Positions 11,015 through 21,960 of a stretch of 64,000 bases of DNA are shown in pieces. The translations under genes were made by a program, and so were the position numbers. The notes under the pieces were generated by a model, which made no database searches, was not told the DNA's origin, and was given only the letters and a program-made list of their open reading frames with translations. The number at the start of each line of letters is the position of its first letter. The stretch's first letter is position 1. The DNA is taken from assembly GCF_029407905.1 (NCBI RefSeq), contig NC_073646.1, positions 17,564,001 through 17,628,000 of the forward strand, read 5' to 3'. The DNA comes from Bubalus kerabau. Its lineage: Eukaryota > Chordata > Mammalia > Artiodactyla > Bovidae.

Positions 11015-11310
11015 TTCTCCACCTGGGATGCTCTTCCTTTAAAGTCTCTGCTCAAATGCCACCTTATCAGTGACAGGTGGTGACCACACTGTGTAAATCA
11101 GCACCCACTCACTCCACTGTGCTCAGAGTTACCACCCCCTTTACCACTCTAGAGTTCATTAGAACACCTATCACCATCTGACAAATGGTGTATTTTCTTG
11201 TCAAGTAGTTTATTATGTCTTTTTGCCCTTTTAATAGAGTACAAGCTCCATGAAGGTAGCAGCATATGCCTGCTGGTCACTGCTGTGTCTCTGGTGCCTA
11301 GATCAGTGAA
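11015..11310 (+). mobile_element. L2 LINE 3' end
   Basis: L2 landmarks in order: gggatgctcttcctt, tctctgctcaaatgccacct, acctatcaccatctgac, agagtacaagctccatgaag and gctgtgtctctggtgcctag. Moderately diverged. Confidence 0.75.
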
Positions 11311-11399
11311 AAATCTTGACGTTTATCTGAATATGGAAAATCTTGACATTTATTTGCATAATGGCCATTGCCAGCAAAAGCGGAAGGTATGAGAAATGG

Positions 11400-11510
11400 A
11401 CTCTTGCAAATTCCTGGTGGCAATGTTATTCAAAATCAATTTTCTAGAAAACAATTTGGCTTGATTCTCTGTGCTTATCTTAAGGATACCATCAGCAGTG
11501 TAGACAAATA
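11400..11510 (+). mobile_element. Possible L1M fragment
   Basis: ttcctggtggcaatg, then gaaaacaatttggcttg, resembles the old L1 stretch before the 3' end. Weak, short and diverged. Confidence 0.35.
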
Positions 11511-11527
11511 TTTAGAACAGAGATTGG

Positions 11528-11712
11528 AAGATCTTTTCTGTAAAGAGGCAGATCATAAATACTCGATGCTTTGTGGGACATAGAATCTCTCTTGGAACTA
11601 GGAAACTCTGCTAGTGTAGACAATGAATGGGTATGGCTATGTGCCAATAAAACTTTATTTACAAGCATAGGCCAAGGGCTGGATTTGACTTGTAGGGCCA
11701 TAATTTGTTGAT
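11528..11712. mobile_element. hAT-Charlie-type MITE, family A copy 2
   Basis: Same order of landmarks as at 8809: atcttttctgtaaagaggca, gtagacaatgaatggg, caataaaactttatttacaa and ggatttgacttgtagggcc. Orientation matches copy 1. Confidence 0.7.
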
Positions 11713-11749
11713 TTAGATTTAGAAGAAAATGTCATTTATAATGGCATAT

Positions 11750-11910
11750 ATTGAGGATATTCTGAATATTTAACAATTGGGAATTACTTAAGTTATACTA
11801 CATCCATAAGATGGAAATGATGTAGCTATTAAACATGGTGTTTTCAGAGAAATTGTAATGAACTGAGGATATGTTTAGAGATAATCATGTAGATGAGAAT
11901 CAGATTAGCC
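11750..11910 (+). mobile_element. L1M fragment
   Basis: aattgggaattacttaag, actacatccataagatgg and gtagctattaaacatgg follow the sense pattern of old L1 3' regions. Confidence 0.5.
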
Positions 11911-11924
11911 ATTAATTAAAAGCA

Positions 11925-12080
11925 CAACCTCTGGAGTCAAAGAAATCTAAGCTTGACTCCAAATTGGACACTTGTGGTATTTGGTCCTGGGAAAATCGCT
12001 TAATTTCTGGTAAATCCTAGTTTTTTCATTTGAAAAATGGAGACAAAATATTACATATCCTGGAAGATAGTTGAGAGCTT
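11925..12080 (+). mobile_element. MIR SINE
   Basis: The MIR pattern is visible though diverged: ctctggagtcaaagaaatc, gggaaaatcgcttaatttc and atttgaaaaatggagac. Confidence 0.6.
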
Positions 12081-12099
12081 ATTAACTTAGTTTATTGTT

Positions 12100-13115
12100 G
12101 ACTGTTACTTGTTGACTGTTGACTTAGTTCACTGTTAATATTGACCAGTGCATAAGTGCTTAGCAAGTAATTGTTTGCAAGTGGGTAACTTCAAAATGGA
12201 TTTATTTTTATAACTTCACAGTTTGCGAAGCTGGGAGGAAACATCTGAGGGACAAGCCTCTCAAAGGAGGTGCTCAGTAAACGTATCCCAGCCTGTTTCC
12301 ACAAGGCTAGAGAAGGACTGTGATTGGTTCATTTTGAGTCACTTGTCAACATCTTGACCAATCAGTGTGTCAGAAAGTCAAAGTGCTGCCCATTGTCTCA
12401 GACTTGCTCACCTGCCTGTTCCTGTAGCAGGGAGCATGGAGGGACAACCTGGATGCAATGGGTCATTGCTGGGAGCACCCGTGAGTGGCACACTGTAGAG
12501 AAAGTGGCAGGTGAGTCTCTGTCATGCTGGAGCTTACAGGCTAGTGTGCTCTTGGGGAACTTGCTAGACTTTGGGGTGTAATGGGGTAGAGAAATTTCCA
12601 AGGTATGTATCCTGGAGCTCGCTTCCTGTTATGGCCATATGTTCCAGCAGGTACTGAAGTTATGGTTACCGTTTTGGTTCTTTGGACTCCTAAAATGTAT
12701 ATATGGTGTGGTGATTTCCAATAGTAGGGGCTGAGTAACCTGGTGTGGTTTTTAAGTGAAGGACTGCGTTTTTGAAGTTTTAATTATTCTCTTGCTTTTT
12801 CTTCCCTTCTCCCTCCACACAAAACTCCATTCTCTGCTTTATATTCTGTTTTACTTCTCTTTGTCTTTTCAAAATATTCTACAGCTTTCTTCAGTTATAA
12901 CTGCCCTCCTACTGACGATTTCCACCTGACTTCTTTGCTTAACTCAGATTTTCACTCTTCACGCATTTAAAATCGAATTCAATTTTCAAAGCTCCCTTTA
13001 CACCTAACACTTGCAAGATTAATCTAAGGTGTCCATATTCATTCGTGCATCAGAAATCTAATTGGATGTTAGTAGAAAATACAGATACTCCCTGGGCCCT
13101 GCCATAGGCTTATGA
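12100..13115. other. No gene or repeat recognised
   Basis: Apparently unique sequence with ordinary composition and a pyrimidine-rich patch at 12780-12850. The short frames lack recognisable protein features. Confidence 0.4.
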
Positions 13116-13119
13116 ACTC

Positions 13120-13804
13120 ATATCTCTGAGAGTGAGTTTTTTGGTAGCATCCAGTCCCATCACTTCATGGCAAATAGAAGGGTTAAAAGTGGAAGCAGTG
13201 ACAGATTTTCTTTTCTTGGGCTCCAAAATCACTGCAGATGGTGACTGCAGCCAGGAAATTAAAAGACGCTTGCTCCTTGGAAGGAAAGCTATGACAAACC
13301 TAGATAGCGTATTAAAAAGCAGGGACATCAGTTTGCCAACAAAGGTCCATATAGTCAAAGCTATAGTTTGTTTTTTTTTTTTCCCAATAGTCATGTACGG
13401 ATGTGAGAGTTAAACCACAAAGAAGGCTGAGTGGTAAAGAATTGATGCTTTCAAATTGTGGTGCTGGAGAAGACTCCTGAGAGTCCCTTGGACTGCAAGA
13501 AGATCAAACCAGTCAATTCTAAAGGAAATCAGTCCTGAATATTCATTGGAAGGACTAATGCTGAAGCTGAAGCGCCAATACTTTGGCCACCTGATGTGAA
13601 GAGCTGACATTGGAAAAGATCCTGATGCTGGGAAGGATTGAAGGAGAAAGGATAAGTGGGTGATAGAGGATGAGATGGTTAGATAGCATCACCAACTCAA
13701 TGGACATGAATTTGAGCAAACACTGGGAGATACTGGAGTCTGACGTGCAGCAGTCCGTGGTGCTGCAAAGACTCTCACATGACTTAGCGACTGAACAACA
13801 ACAA
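13120..13804 (+). mobile_element. 5'-truncated BovB LINE (ORF2 C-terminal part)
   Basis: The plus strand encodes the BovB region after the RT core: VTDFLFLGSKITADGDCSQE at about 13198-13257, then KAMTNLDSVLKSRDISLPTK, then later blocks in shifted frames. A 14-base T run at 13369-13382 has expanded inside the coding region, and a TAA follows at 13411. The element ends in gcgactgaacaacaac. About 685 bp of a ~3.4-kb element, dead on arrival. Confidence 0.92.
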
Positions 13805-13974
13805 ATTCTAACAAAATTTTCAGACGGGATTTAATGAATAGCTAGTTTGGGAAATCACTTGTCACTACTGAATTTATTACACTTGTAGTTTTACATTAAT
13901 TATATGTGGATGAATGTCTGTCTCCTCTGCAAGATCCTGAGCCTTATGAACATGAGAACGTGTCCACTCACTGT

Positions 13975-14192
13975 GCTGTTGTGCTCAGTCACTCAGTCGT
14001 GTCCGACTCTGTGACCCCATGGACTGTAGCCCCCCAGGCTCCGCTGTCCATGGAATTTTCCAGACAAGCATACTAGAGAGGGTTATCATCTCCTCTTCAG
14101 GGGATCTTCCCCATCCAGGAATCGAACCCATGTCTCTTGTATCTCCGGCCTTAGCAAGTGAATTTTTTACCACTGAGGCGCCCAGAAAGCCC
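13975..14192 (-). mobile_element. Bov-tA SINE
   Basis: A full reversed copy from gctcagtcactcagtcgtg to gaggcgcccagaaagccc. The tRNA head has decayed (atcgaacccatgtctc retained). Confidence 0.92.
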
Positions 14193-14739
14193 ATACTGTG
14201 TTCAGTATGTATCCAGCACATACTGCATGTTAATACTGTATGTTTGTGGAAAAAAAATGAACCTCCTCCAACAGGATATGATAGTGAGGTTTTCTCAGTC
14301 AACCAGCAGGTGGCGCAAGAGGCTAGGCCACGGTTAAGAATTACAAACCCATGTTTCAGTTCATTTAGGTCATGGGTGGGTTTACATTTTTAAAAAATTG
14401 CTTTTTACGAACAGTTTCACAAATTTATGGAATACATTCTGTGCACAATACATTAAAATCCTCTTGGAGATCCTTTTAAAATTCAGTTAAAATGGAACTG
14501 TTAGATCAATACCCCTAGAAGAGGAATGAATTTCTGTTCTCTGACAATCTCCTTTAAGTACTTTAGAAAAGTACATGGTATATTTAAAAAATAAAAATAT
14601 GACAGTACTGCTTGCACCTTTTTAGGCCTCTTTGCTTCCTTCTGTAAAGTGGAGAAGAAAAGATGGTTTCCAAAGTCACTTTCTTAGCATATGCAGGGAT
14701 CTTGGGTGGGCTGAAGTGGCTTAAAAATTTTAGTCTTGA

Positions 14740-15065
14740 TCTGAATGCTGGTTATACAGGTCTGCTCAGATAGTGAAAAATGTATCAAGCTGTATGCTTA
14801 TGTTGTGTACATTTTTATAATATATTTGTTCTTTTCCATATTCTTTTCCATTAGAGGTATTCTATATTGAATGTGCTGTGCAGTAGGTCCTTGTTGTTTA
14901 TCTAATTTATATATAATAGCATGCATTTGTTAGTCCCAAACTCCTAATTTGACCCTCTCCCCCCTTTCCCCTTTGATAACCATAAGTTTGTTTTCTACGT
15001 CTGTGAGTCATAATGGGTGTACTTTTATGTGTGTATGTTATACTTCAGAAAAGTTGAAAAAGCAA
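14740..15065 (+). mobile_element. L1M 3' end with an antisense L1 insert
   Basis: The sense L1M 3' end starts at about 14780 (atcaagctgtatgcttatg, gtgtacatttttat) and resumes after 15010 with gggtgtacttttatgtg and tgttatacttcagaaaag. Between these, 14830-15010 is an antisense L1 3' piece (gtaggtccttgttgtttatc, cctttgataaccataagttt). A small nested pair. Confidence 0.6.
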
Positions 15066-15149
15066 AACCAATAAAGGTCCACTATGAGTTTCCTATTACT
15101 GCCTTAACAAATTATCACAAATTTAGTGGCTTAAAACAACACAAATTTA

Positions 15150-15733
15150 TGGTGCAGTTGCTATGGAAAACAGTATGTAGGTTCCCTAAAAAAATTATAT
15201 ATAGAATTACCATATGATCCAGCAATACCATTTCTAGGTATATATTTAAAATAATTGAAGACAGTATCTTGAAGAAATATTTGCACATTCATATTCATCA
15301 CAGCAATATTCACTACAGCCAAGCGGTAGAAACAACTTGAATGTGCATAAACTGATGGATGGATAAACGAAATATGGTCTTTACATGCAGTGGAATATCA
15401 TTCAGCCTTAAAAAGGGAGGGCGAAATCCTACAGCATGGGCGAACCTTGGGGACATTATGCTTAGTGAGATGAGCCCATCGCAGGAGGACAAAAGCTCAT
15501 GCTTCCATTTATATGAGGTACTGAAAGGGGTCCAGTTCTTACAGAACAGAACGTAGAATGGTGATTGACATGCCCGGGGGCAGGCATGGAGGGTTGTCCA
15601 ATGGGTATGAAGTTTTACTCTATGAAAAGAGAGTGCATAGGTTTAACATAGCACCACTGTGTACCTAAAAATGCCTAACATGGTAGAGTTTGTGTAATGT
15701 GTTTTTCACAAATAATAATAGTAATAAGAACAA
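15150..15733 (+). mobile_element. L1M 3' end nested in MLT1
   Basis: Sense old L1: gctatggaaaacagtatg, catatgatccagcaatacc, cagtggaatatcattcagcc, gaaccttggggacatta and cttccatttatatgaggtac, ending caaataataatagtaataag. Confidence 0.8.
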
Positions 15734-16085
15734 CCCCACAGATTTACTGTCTTACAGGGCAGAAGTCTGAAATGGATCTTCCTGAGCTCAAATCAAGGTG
15801 TCTGCAGGACATCCGTTTCTGGAAGTTCTAGGGGAGATTCAGTTTTCTGCCCATGTGAGTTTTGGCAGAATTTGGTTCCTTGCAGTTGCAGAGCAGGAGT
15901 CCCAGTTTTCCGGCTGGCAGTCAGCTGAGGGTCACTCTTGGCTTCTGGAGCTGTCACGTTTCTTGACGCCCTTCCTCCATCTACAAAGCCAGCAGTGGTG
16001 AGTTGAGTCTTTCTCATGTGGAATCTCTTGGACCTACTCTTCTACCTCCCTCTTCCATTTTTAAGGACTTGTGTGATTAAATTGG

Positions 16086-16306
16086 GCTTCCCAGGTGGTG
16101 CTAGCGGTAAAGAACCTGCCTGCCAGTGCAGGATACACAGGAAGTGAGGGTTCGATCCTTGGATGGGGAAGATCCCCTGCAGGAGAGCATGGCAACCCAC
16201 TCCAGTATTCTTGCCTGGAGAATCCCAATGACAGAGGAGCCTGGCAGGCTATAGTCCATGGGGTCACATAGAATCCAACACGACTGAAATGACTTTGTAT
16301 GCACGC
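16086..16306 (+). mobile_element. Bov-tA SINE nested in MLT1, with TSD
   Basis: A complete forward Bov-tA from ggcttcccaggtggtgctag to gaaatgactttgtatgc. The MLT1 stretch gtgattaaattggg (16073-16086) is repeated as gtgattagactggg (16309-16322), the TSD with two later substitutions. Confidence 0.92.
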
Positions 16307-16577
16307 ATGTGATTAGACTGGGCCCATCTCCATAATCTCCCCATTTCAAGATCTGTAACTTAAATCTGCAAAGTCCCTTGTGTCATGTTAGGTAACTTAT
16401 TCACGATTTCTGGAGAATTAGGATGTGGGCATCTTGGGTGTGTTCTTTATTCTGCCCACTACAGGCCCCTTCCAGCCCTCACCTGATCATTCTCATTTAC
16501 CTGCACGTGATGGCAGGAGAGAAGATAATCACAAGATTGGATGCCAATATTGGTCCTCATATGAATATAAGGGTCTG

Positions 16578-16735
16578 TCTTTATTGAGACTTTATTATAT
16601 GCCAGGCACATTTGAAGCATATCAGAGGCTTCATATAAGTCTTCTCAGGGGTAAATGTCATTATTTTACAGCCAAGGAAACAGAAGCTTAGCACAGTTAA
16701 TTAACCTGTTTAATGTCTCAATGACACTAATAACG
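16578..16735 (-). mobile_element. MIR SINE
   Basis: Reversed MIR: actttattatatgccaggca, cattattttacagccaagg and aaacagaagcttagcac. Confidence 0.7.
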
Positions 16736-17174
16736 AATTTGCTGTAAATTTGGGATTTACATTCATACAGTCTGCATGCTTAATCAATTGGCTTTACTGC
16801 CTTTTTAATAAATATAATGATATTGATGGCAAAATATTAATTTAAAAGATGATTATACTTGTGCATTTAAAAGAAATATGAGTAAGAAGTAAGTTCAAAA
16901 AAGTGTGAATTAGACATAGTATCACATTTATTTTATAATCAAACACATCAGAGCTAATAGAGAAGGCAGTTACTTGTCCAAGTTCCCACAGCCAGTTGCC
17001 GTTTTAGAATCTTAGTCTCTTCAGACTAGAAGGGTCTTGAACTGGTAATCTTTTTCATTTGGGTAGGACCTTGTATAGCTAGCATGCAGAGAAAATCCAG
17101 CTTTGAGGGTGTATATGTGGTGATGGGAGCATAATTATTAACTTGATTCTCTAATTGCATGTGAAAGGAGGCAT

Positions 17175-17770
17175 TCTTTCAACTCTTGCTTGTGTTCAGG
17201 AGACCACAGTTGCCCTCCTGCAACCAGAGTCCTGATTTTAATCCTGTGTCTAGCCCTCTCCATGTGACTCCAGAATAAATCCTGATTGGTCTAAGCCCAC
17301 AATGATAGCCTAGGCTTGCTTCTGCTGCTGCTAAATTGCTTCAGTCGTGTCTGACTCTGTGCAACCCCATAGATGGCAGCCCACCAGGCTCCCCCGTCCC
17401 TGGGATTCTCCAGGCAAGAACACTGGAGTGGGTTGCCATTTCCTTCTCCAATGCATGAAAGCAAAAAGTGAAAGTGAAGTCGCTCAGCCGGGTCCGACTC
17501 CTAGCAACCCCATGGACTACAGCCCACCAGGCCCCTCCGTCCATGGGATTTTCCAGGCAAGAGTACTGGAGTGGGGTGCCATTGCCTTCTCCCAGCCTGG
17601 GCTTAGCAATGGGCATTTGGTCCTGATCTGGCCGATGGGACGAGAGGGGAATCTGCTGGGGGCTCCTGGGAAAGAATCTCTGTTCTTCTTCAAAAGAAAT
17701 GTGTAAGAAGAAGAGGTCCCCTTCCTCCTGCTCTGAACATTGTTGAGCACTAAACTAATCTGCCCCCTGA
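17175..17770. mobile_element. Old interspersed repeat split by Bov-A2
   Basis: Left part 17175-17320 (ctgattggtctaagccca). Right part 17595-17770 (atttggtcctgatctggcc, tgctgggggctcctgggaa, aagaagaggtccccttcc). A related copy lies at 37170-37490. It resembles a common mammalian LTR-like repeat whose name I cannot fix. Confidence 0.45.
17321..17594 (-). mobile_element. Bov-A2 dimeric SINE
   Basis: A reversed dimer. It starts with the inverted (CAG)n-type tail ctgctgctgctaaattgct, with monomer 2 to about 17455, a short aaagtgaaagtgaagtcgct linker, and monomer 1 ending gccattgccttctcc. I could not define the TSD. Confidence 0.92.
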
Positions 17771-17989
17771 TTTCCTCTGTTTAAGCCACTGGCAGCTGGC
17801 TTTCTGCATACTTGCAGATGGACCATCCCAAATGGCTCACACTTGCCTATTTAGTCTCTGTTTTCCCCATCATTTATAGTTTGTCTCAAGACCAATAACA
17901 ATAGCTCTGTTGGATGGCATCAACAGCTTACTGAGCCCTCTGATTCTCACCGTGAGATGCTCCAGGACGTTTCTCGTGCCACACTTGTT

Positions 17990-18085
17990 GAATATCCACT
18001 TCATGTCCAGCACTGCACATACATTTTCAGACTCAGAGAAATGAAATGATTGATCAGTGTCACAAAGCTAGTAAATATCTGAGCT
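17990..18085 (-). mobile_element. Possible MIR fragment
   Basis: actcagagaaatgaaatgat followed by gtgtcacaaagctagtaaat fits the reversed MIR core. Short and diverged. Confidence 0.45.
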
Positions 18086-18221
18086 GCACAACACTATTTT
18101 TTTTGGCCCCAGGGAAGCTGCCTCATCTTTCCCAAATGCAGGAAGGAGTCCATTTAGTAAAGACAGTGATGAGAATGGCTGACCCTGTTCCAGACACAGT
18201 TCTCAGCTCTACACCATTGCT

Positions 18222-18533
18222 GTTGTTCAGTGGCTGTCGTGTCCAACTCTTTGAGACTCCATGAACCGTAGCACACCAGGCTTCCCTGTCCTTTACTATC
18301 TCCCAGAGTTTGTGCAAATTCATGTTCATTGAGTCAATGATGCCATCCAATCATCTCATCCTCTGTTGCCCCCTTTTCCTCCTACCCTCAATCTTCCCCA
18401 GCATCAGCCGAGCACTGGGTCTTTCCCAGTGAGCTGGCTCTTCGCATCAGATGGCCAAAGTATTGAAGCATCAGCATCAGTCCTTCCAGTGAATATTCAG
18501 GGTGGACTTTCTTTAGGACTGACTACCCCATTA
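18222..18533 (-). mobile_element. BovB 3' end
   Basis: Reversed BovB 3' ~310 bp. Landmarks: the gttgttcagtggctgtcgtg tail, gatgccatccaatcatctc, ccagcatcagccgagcac and ttcagggtggactttcttta. It carries a small insertion in the ggtctttcc segment. Confidence 0.9.
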
Positions 18534-18566
18534 AGTCACAGAAAATATATGTGTGGTAGTGATCTT

Positions 18567-18667
18567 CTTGCCTGGAGAATCCCAGGGACGGGGGAGCCTG
18601 GTGCGCTGCCGTCTCTGGGGCTGCACAGAGTCAGACACAACTGAAGTGACTTAGCAGCAGCAGCAGC
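18567..18667 (+). mobile_element. Half Bov-A2 (3' monomer only) with TSD
   Basis: Only the second-monomer body and tail are present (cttgcctggagaatcccagg to gcagcagcagcag). The TSD agtgatctt lies at 18558-18566 and 18668-18676, so the half element is an insertion product and not a later deletion. Confidence 0.9.
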
Positions 18668-18669
18668 AG

Positions 18670-18770
18670 TGATCTTAACATCTCCATTTTACAGATAAGA
18701 AAATTGAGGCACAATACACTTAGTAACTTGGCAGAGTTAGCATTTGAGACTCCCTCCTCATAAGCTAATT
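18670..18770 (-). mobile_element. MIR SINE fragment
   Basis: Reversed MIR: catctccattttacagataa, gaaaattgaggcac and cttagtaacttggcagag. It abuts the half Bov-A2, which probably inserted into it. Confidence 0.7.
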
Positions 18771-19880
18771 GACAGAAAGGAAATAGCAACTGTTGAGGAA
18801 ATCTTGATCTGGGGAGTTGGAGGTGGTTGTTAATTAAAAACAAACACCACCACCACAAAATCAACTTTTTTCCAGGTTTATAGAGAGATACTTAAAAGAA
18901 AGCAGTCCTGTAGTCCCCAGAGGCAACCACTCATTAGTTTCTTATATTTCTTTTCTTGGGAATTAAAGATTGTTTGAACCAAAGCCATGCACAAGGTATT
19001 GGTCTGAGATGAAATAGGGAAGCAAAAGGAGAGATGAGATAAATACTTTCCATGAGAAAAGCAATAGGTGCTGGGCAGTTGGTGGGAGATAACGTTTCCT
19101 CTTCTGTTCTGTGAGATATTTTCCCCACACAAATGTGTTACTTATTTAAAAGTCTGTTTTTTTTTTAAATTTCCAGATAATAAGAGTAAATTCCAAAATA
19201 ATTAGATTGATTACTAGAACACTGATTTTTTTTTTCCTTTTACTTTGGATTTCTATAACTAGTGTATCAAGATATAATCTATGGGGGGAAATATAGGGGT
19301 GAGGGAGTGGAAGTTACAAATTATTGGGCATAAGATAGGCTACAGGGATGTAGTTTACAACATGGGAAAAGAGCTGATATTTTGTAATAACTGTAAATGG
19401 AATGTAACCTTTAAAACTGTAGAAGAAAGATCTGTATACCATGAAGTTCACTCATTTAGATGGAATAATTCAATGGTTCTTATATTTTACAGTTGGTTTG
19501 TTCAAATCTGGATCTAAACAAGGGTGACACGTTGCATTCAACTATTATGTCTCTTAAATCCCACTCCTTTCTTCTTTCTCTTTGAACATCTTTTGGTGGT
19601 AAATTTTTATTATAAATGGAACAGACACTGGAAGCCACACACAAAAGACTAGCTTAGTGAATCATGATCAAGCAAACTTTTGACATCAGAGAATGCCTTC
19701 AAACCACTTATGTCACCAGATTGCTTGTTAAGCTTTAATTGTCATGGAGAGTTACAATGCTTTCTCCCTCTCCTCCAATTTCTTGATTAATTTTTCTAGG
19801 GATTCAAAAAAGTGTATGAAATTTCCAAGAAATACTCATGGAAATACCACTGTCCAGTGGGTTTTTGAATGAAGCCCAGG
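18771..19880. other. No gene or clear repeat recognised
   Basis: AT-rich sequence with A/T runs at 19158 and 19229. The short frames on both strands show no recognisable protein. Part may be a highly diverged L1, which I could not confirm. Confidence 0.35.
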
Positions 19881-19882
19881 CA

Positions 19883-20062
19883 CAGGGTTGCCAGCTAAAA
19901 TACAGGATGCTTGTTTAACCCAAATTTCAGATAGACAGCAATCTTCTAGCACAACTATGTCCCAAATCATCCATGGGGTATACTACAAAACTATTCATTA
20001 TATATTTGAAATTCAAACTCACCTGGGTGTCTTGGGGTTTATTTGCTTAATCTGGCAACCCT
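19883..20062. mobile_element. hAT-like palindromic MITE with TIRs and TSD
   Basis: The terminal inverted repeats agggttgccag (19884-19894) and ctggcaaccct (20052-20062) are perfect over 11 bases. Internal arms are also partly inverted (aaatttcagatag against tttgaaattcaa). Direct repeats cccaggca (19875-19882) and accaggca (20356-20363, beyond the Bov-A2) fit an 8-base hAT target duplication. No transposase is present. Confidence 0.72.
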
Positions 20063-20344
20063 GCTGCTGCAGCTCCTGCTGCTAAGTCGCTTCAGTCGTG
20101 TCCAACTCTGTGCAACCGCATAGACGGCAGCCCACCAGGATCCCCCATCACTGGGATTCTCCAGGCAAGAACACTGGAGTGGGTTGCCATTTCCTTCTCC
20201 AATGCATAAAAGTGAAAAGTGAAAGTGAAGTCGCTCAGTCATGTCCGACTCTTAGCAACCCCATGGACTGCGGCCCATCAGGGTCCTCCGTCCATGGGAT
20301 TTTTCAGGCAAGATTACTGGAGTGGGGTGCCATTGCCTTCTCCG
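20063..20344 (-). mobile_element. Bov-A2 dimeric SINE inserted at the MITE end
   Basis: A complete reversed dimer starting gctgctgcagctcctgctgc and ending gccattgccttctcc. The TSD ctggcaaccct (20052-20062 and 20345-20355) is exactly the MITE's terminal repeat, so the SINE landed at the last base of the transposon. Confidence 0.95.
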
Positions 20345-20594
20345 CTGGCAACCCTACCAGGCAGCTAATCAGGCTAGGATCCTGCGACATAGGAAAAACA
20401 CACCTAGGCAGCTGGTTTCTCAATGAGCTGCAGAATCGATAGCCCTGGTGTTGGTACTGTCTTTAAGACTTGGATTCACTCTTACTCAATTGACTACCTA
20501 ATTACATTATCCATGTCCTGTCTCCATTTAAAACTGGATATTTTCTCTGAATGCCAGCTTAACTTGTTTGGGCCCCTGAGTAACACCTCTTTCT

Positions 20595-21960
20595 ATTTTT
20601 TTCTTTTTAAAAATATAAACATTTTTTACAGACTAGTTTTAGATTTATAGACAAATTACAAAGACAGTACAGAGAGTTCTCATATATCCCATACCCAAAT
20701 CCCCTATTGTTAACACCTTACCTTTGTGCCGTACATTTGTCACAATTAATAAATCAATATTGATAAATTACTATTAACTGGAGTTCATACTTTATTCAAG
20801 TGTTTTTAGTTTTTAACCTAAGGTCATATTTCTGCTCCAGAAGCTCATCCAGAAATACCGTATTTCATCCAGAAATACCGATGTCATCCAGAAATACCAT
20901 ATAGGCGTCCCTTGGCAGTGGCAGTTTCTCAGATTTTCCTTGTTTTTGAGGACCTTAACAGTTTTGAGGAGTACTAGACAGGTATTTTAGAGAAGGTCAC
21001 TGAACTCAAGGTTGTCTAAAGTTTTTCTCATAATTAGACTGTGGGTTACGGGTTTCAGGAGGAGGGCCATGTGCGTGGGTTTTTCTCATCACATCGCACC
21101 ATGGGTGCATAGCGTCGCCATGCTTCTCACTGTGCTGCGGCCTTCATCACCTGGCTGGGCAGTATGTGTTCGGTTTCTCCACTGTAAGGGTGCTCGTCCC
21201 CCCTTTTCATACTGTGCTCTTTGGAAGGAAGTCACTGTGCGTAGCCCACACTTAAAAAGTGTACCTTACACTCTACCTCCTGGAGGTCAGAGCATCTGTG
21301 TAAATTATTCAGAATTTGCTTGCTTGAGAGAATCTCTTGTCCATGCTCCTTATTTATTTAATCATTTATTTCTATCAATATGAACTCTCATGAGTTTTAA
21401 TTTTTTTTTACGTAAGGTTGTAACCCAGTACTTAATTTTGGTGCTCAAATTATTCCAGCTTTGGCCATGGGTGCTCTCAGTTGGCTCCTGTGTCCTGTTG
21501 ACATCCCGCTTTGTGGTTTTTCATTGGAGTGCTTCATTACTTCCTGCATTATAAGATGCTCTGGGCTCATCTTGCGTATTTCTTGTTCCTATCCTTGAAT
21601 CAGCCATCTCTCTAAGGAGCCCTATCTCCTTGTATTGGAGAATGGTATTAAACATCTAGATCTGAGAGCTCTAAATGCTTATTGCTTCTGAGGTGTCCTT
21701 GCTTCTCAGCCCTCTCAGTGGACAGTGCAAAGAAAAATATCTGCATACTAACTTGTGTATTTGCATGTGACAGTAAATATTTCTATACGGAACCATCTGA
21801 GTGTATATTAAGCTAAACATGCATTTATACTGAGGTTTTCAAGGCGAATGCATCGCCACATGGGTCACTCCAGCCTTCTCTGCTGATCTGTACTCTCCCA
21901 CTCCAACAATGAGAGCCTTGACTTTCACCATGGCCATCAATTTACTTCATTGTTCAGTTC
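20595..21960 (-). mobile_element. L1M 3' region (1.37 kb)
   Basis: A long antisense old L1: tttatagacaaattacaaag, cagtacagagagttctcata, ggcagtggcagtttctcag, ttttctcataattagactg, cacctggctgggcag, ctacctcctggaggtcagag and atcagccatctctctaagga. No ORF2 frame is open. It includes the tandem triplication described separately. Confidence 0.78.
20845..20899 (+). repeat. Three-unit ~20-bp tandem repeat inside L1M
   Basis: tcatccagaaatacc occurs at 20845, 20865 and 20884, with 4-5-base spacers (gtatt, gatg). Other L1M copies normally have this stretch once, so it was amplified locally. Confidence 0.9.

Larger units (their letters stand above)
15084..16463 (-). mobile_element. MLT1-type LTR split by two later insertions
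   Basis: Reversed MaLR LTR. Its 3' end is at 15084 (tgagtttcctattactgcct, gtggcttaaaacaacac) and its 5' start at 16463 (attctgcccactaca). The pieces are 15084-15150, 15734-16085 and 16307-16463. Joined in order they follow the known LTR sequence, so one LTR was interrupted by an L1M piece and then a Bov-tA. Confidence 0.82.

Noticed and set aside
17347..17706. 119-codon plus frame and others like it over Bov-A2 copies
   Set aside because: Bov-A2 and Bov-tA give frames such as PHRWQPTRLPRPWDSPGKNT repeatedly. These are SINE shadows.
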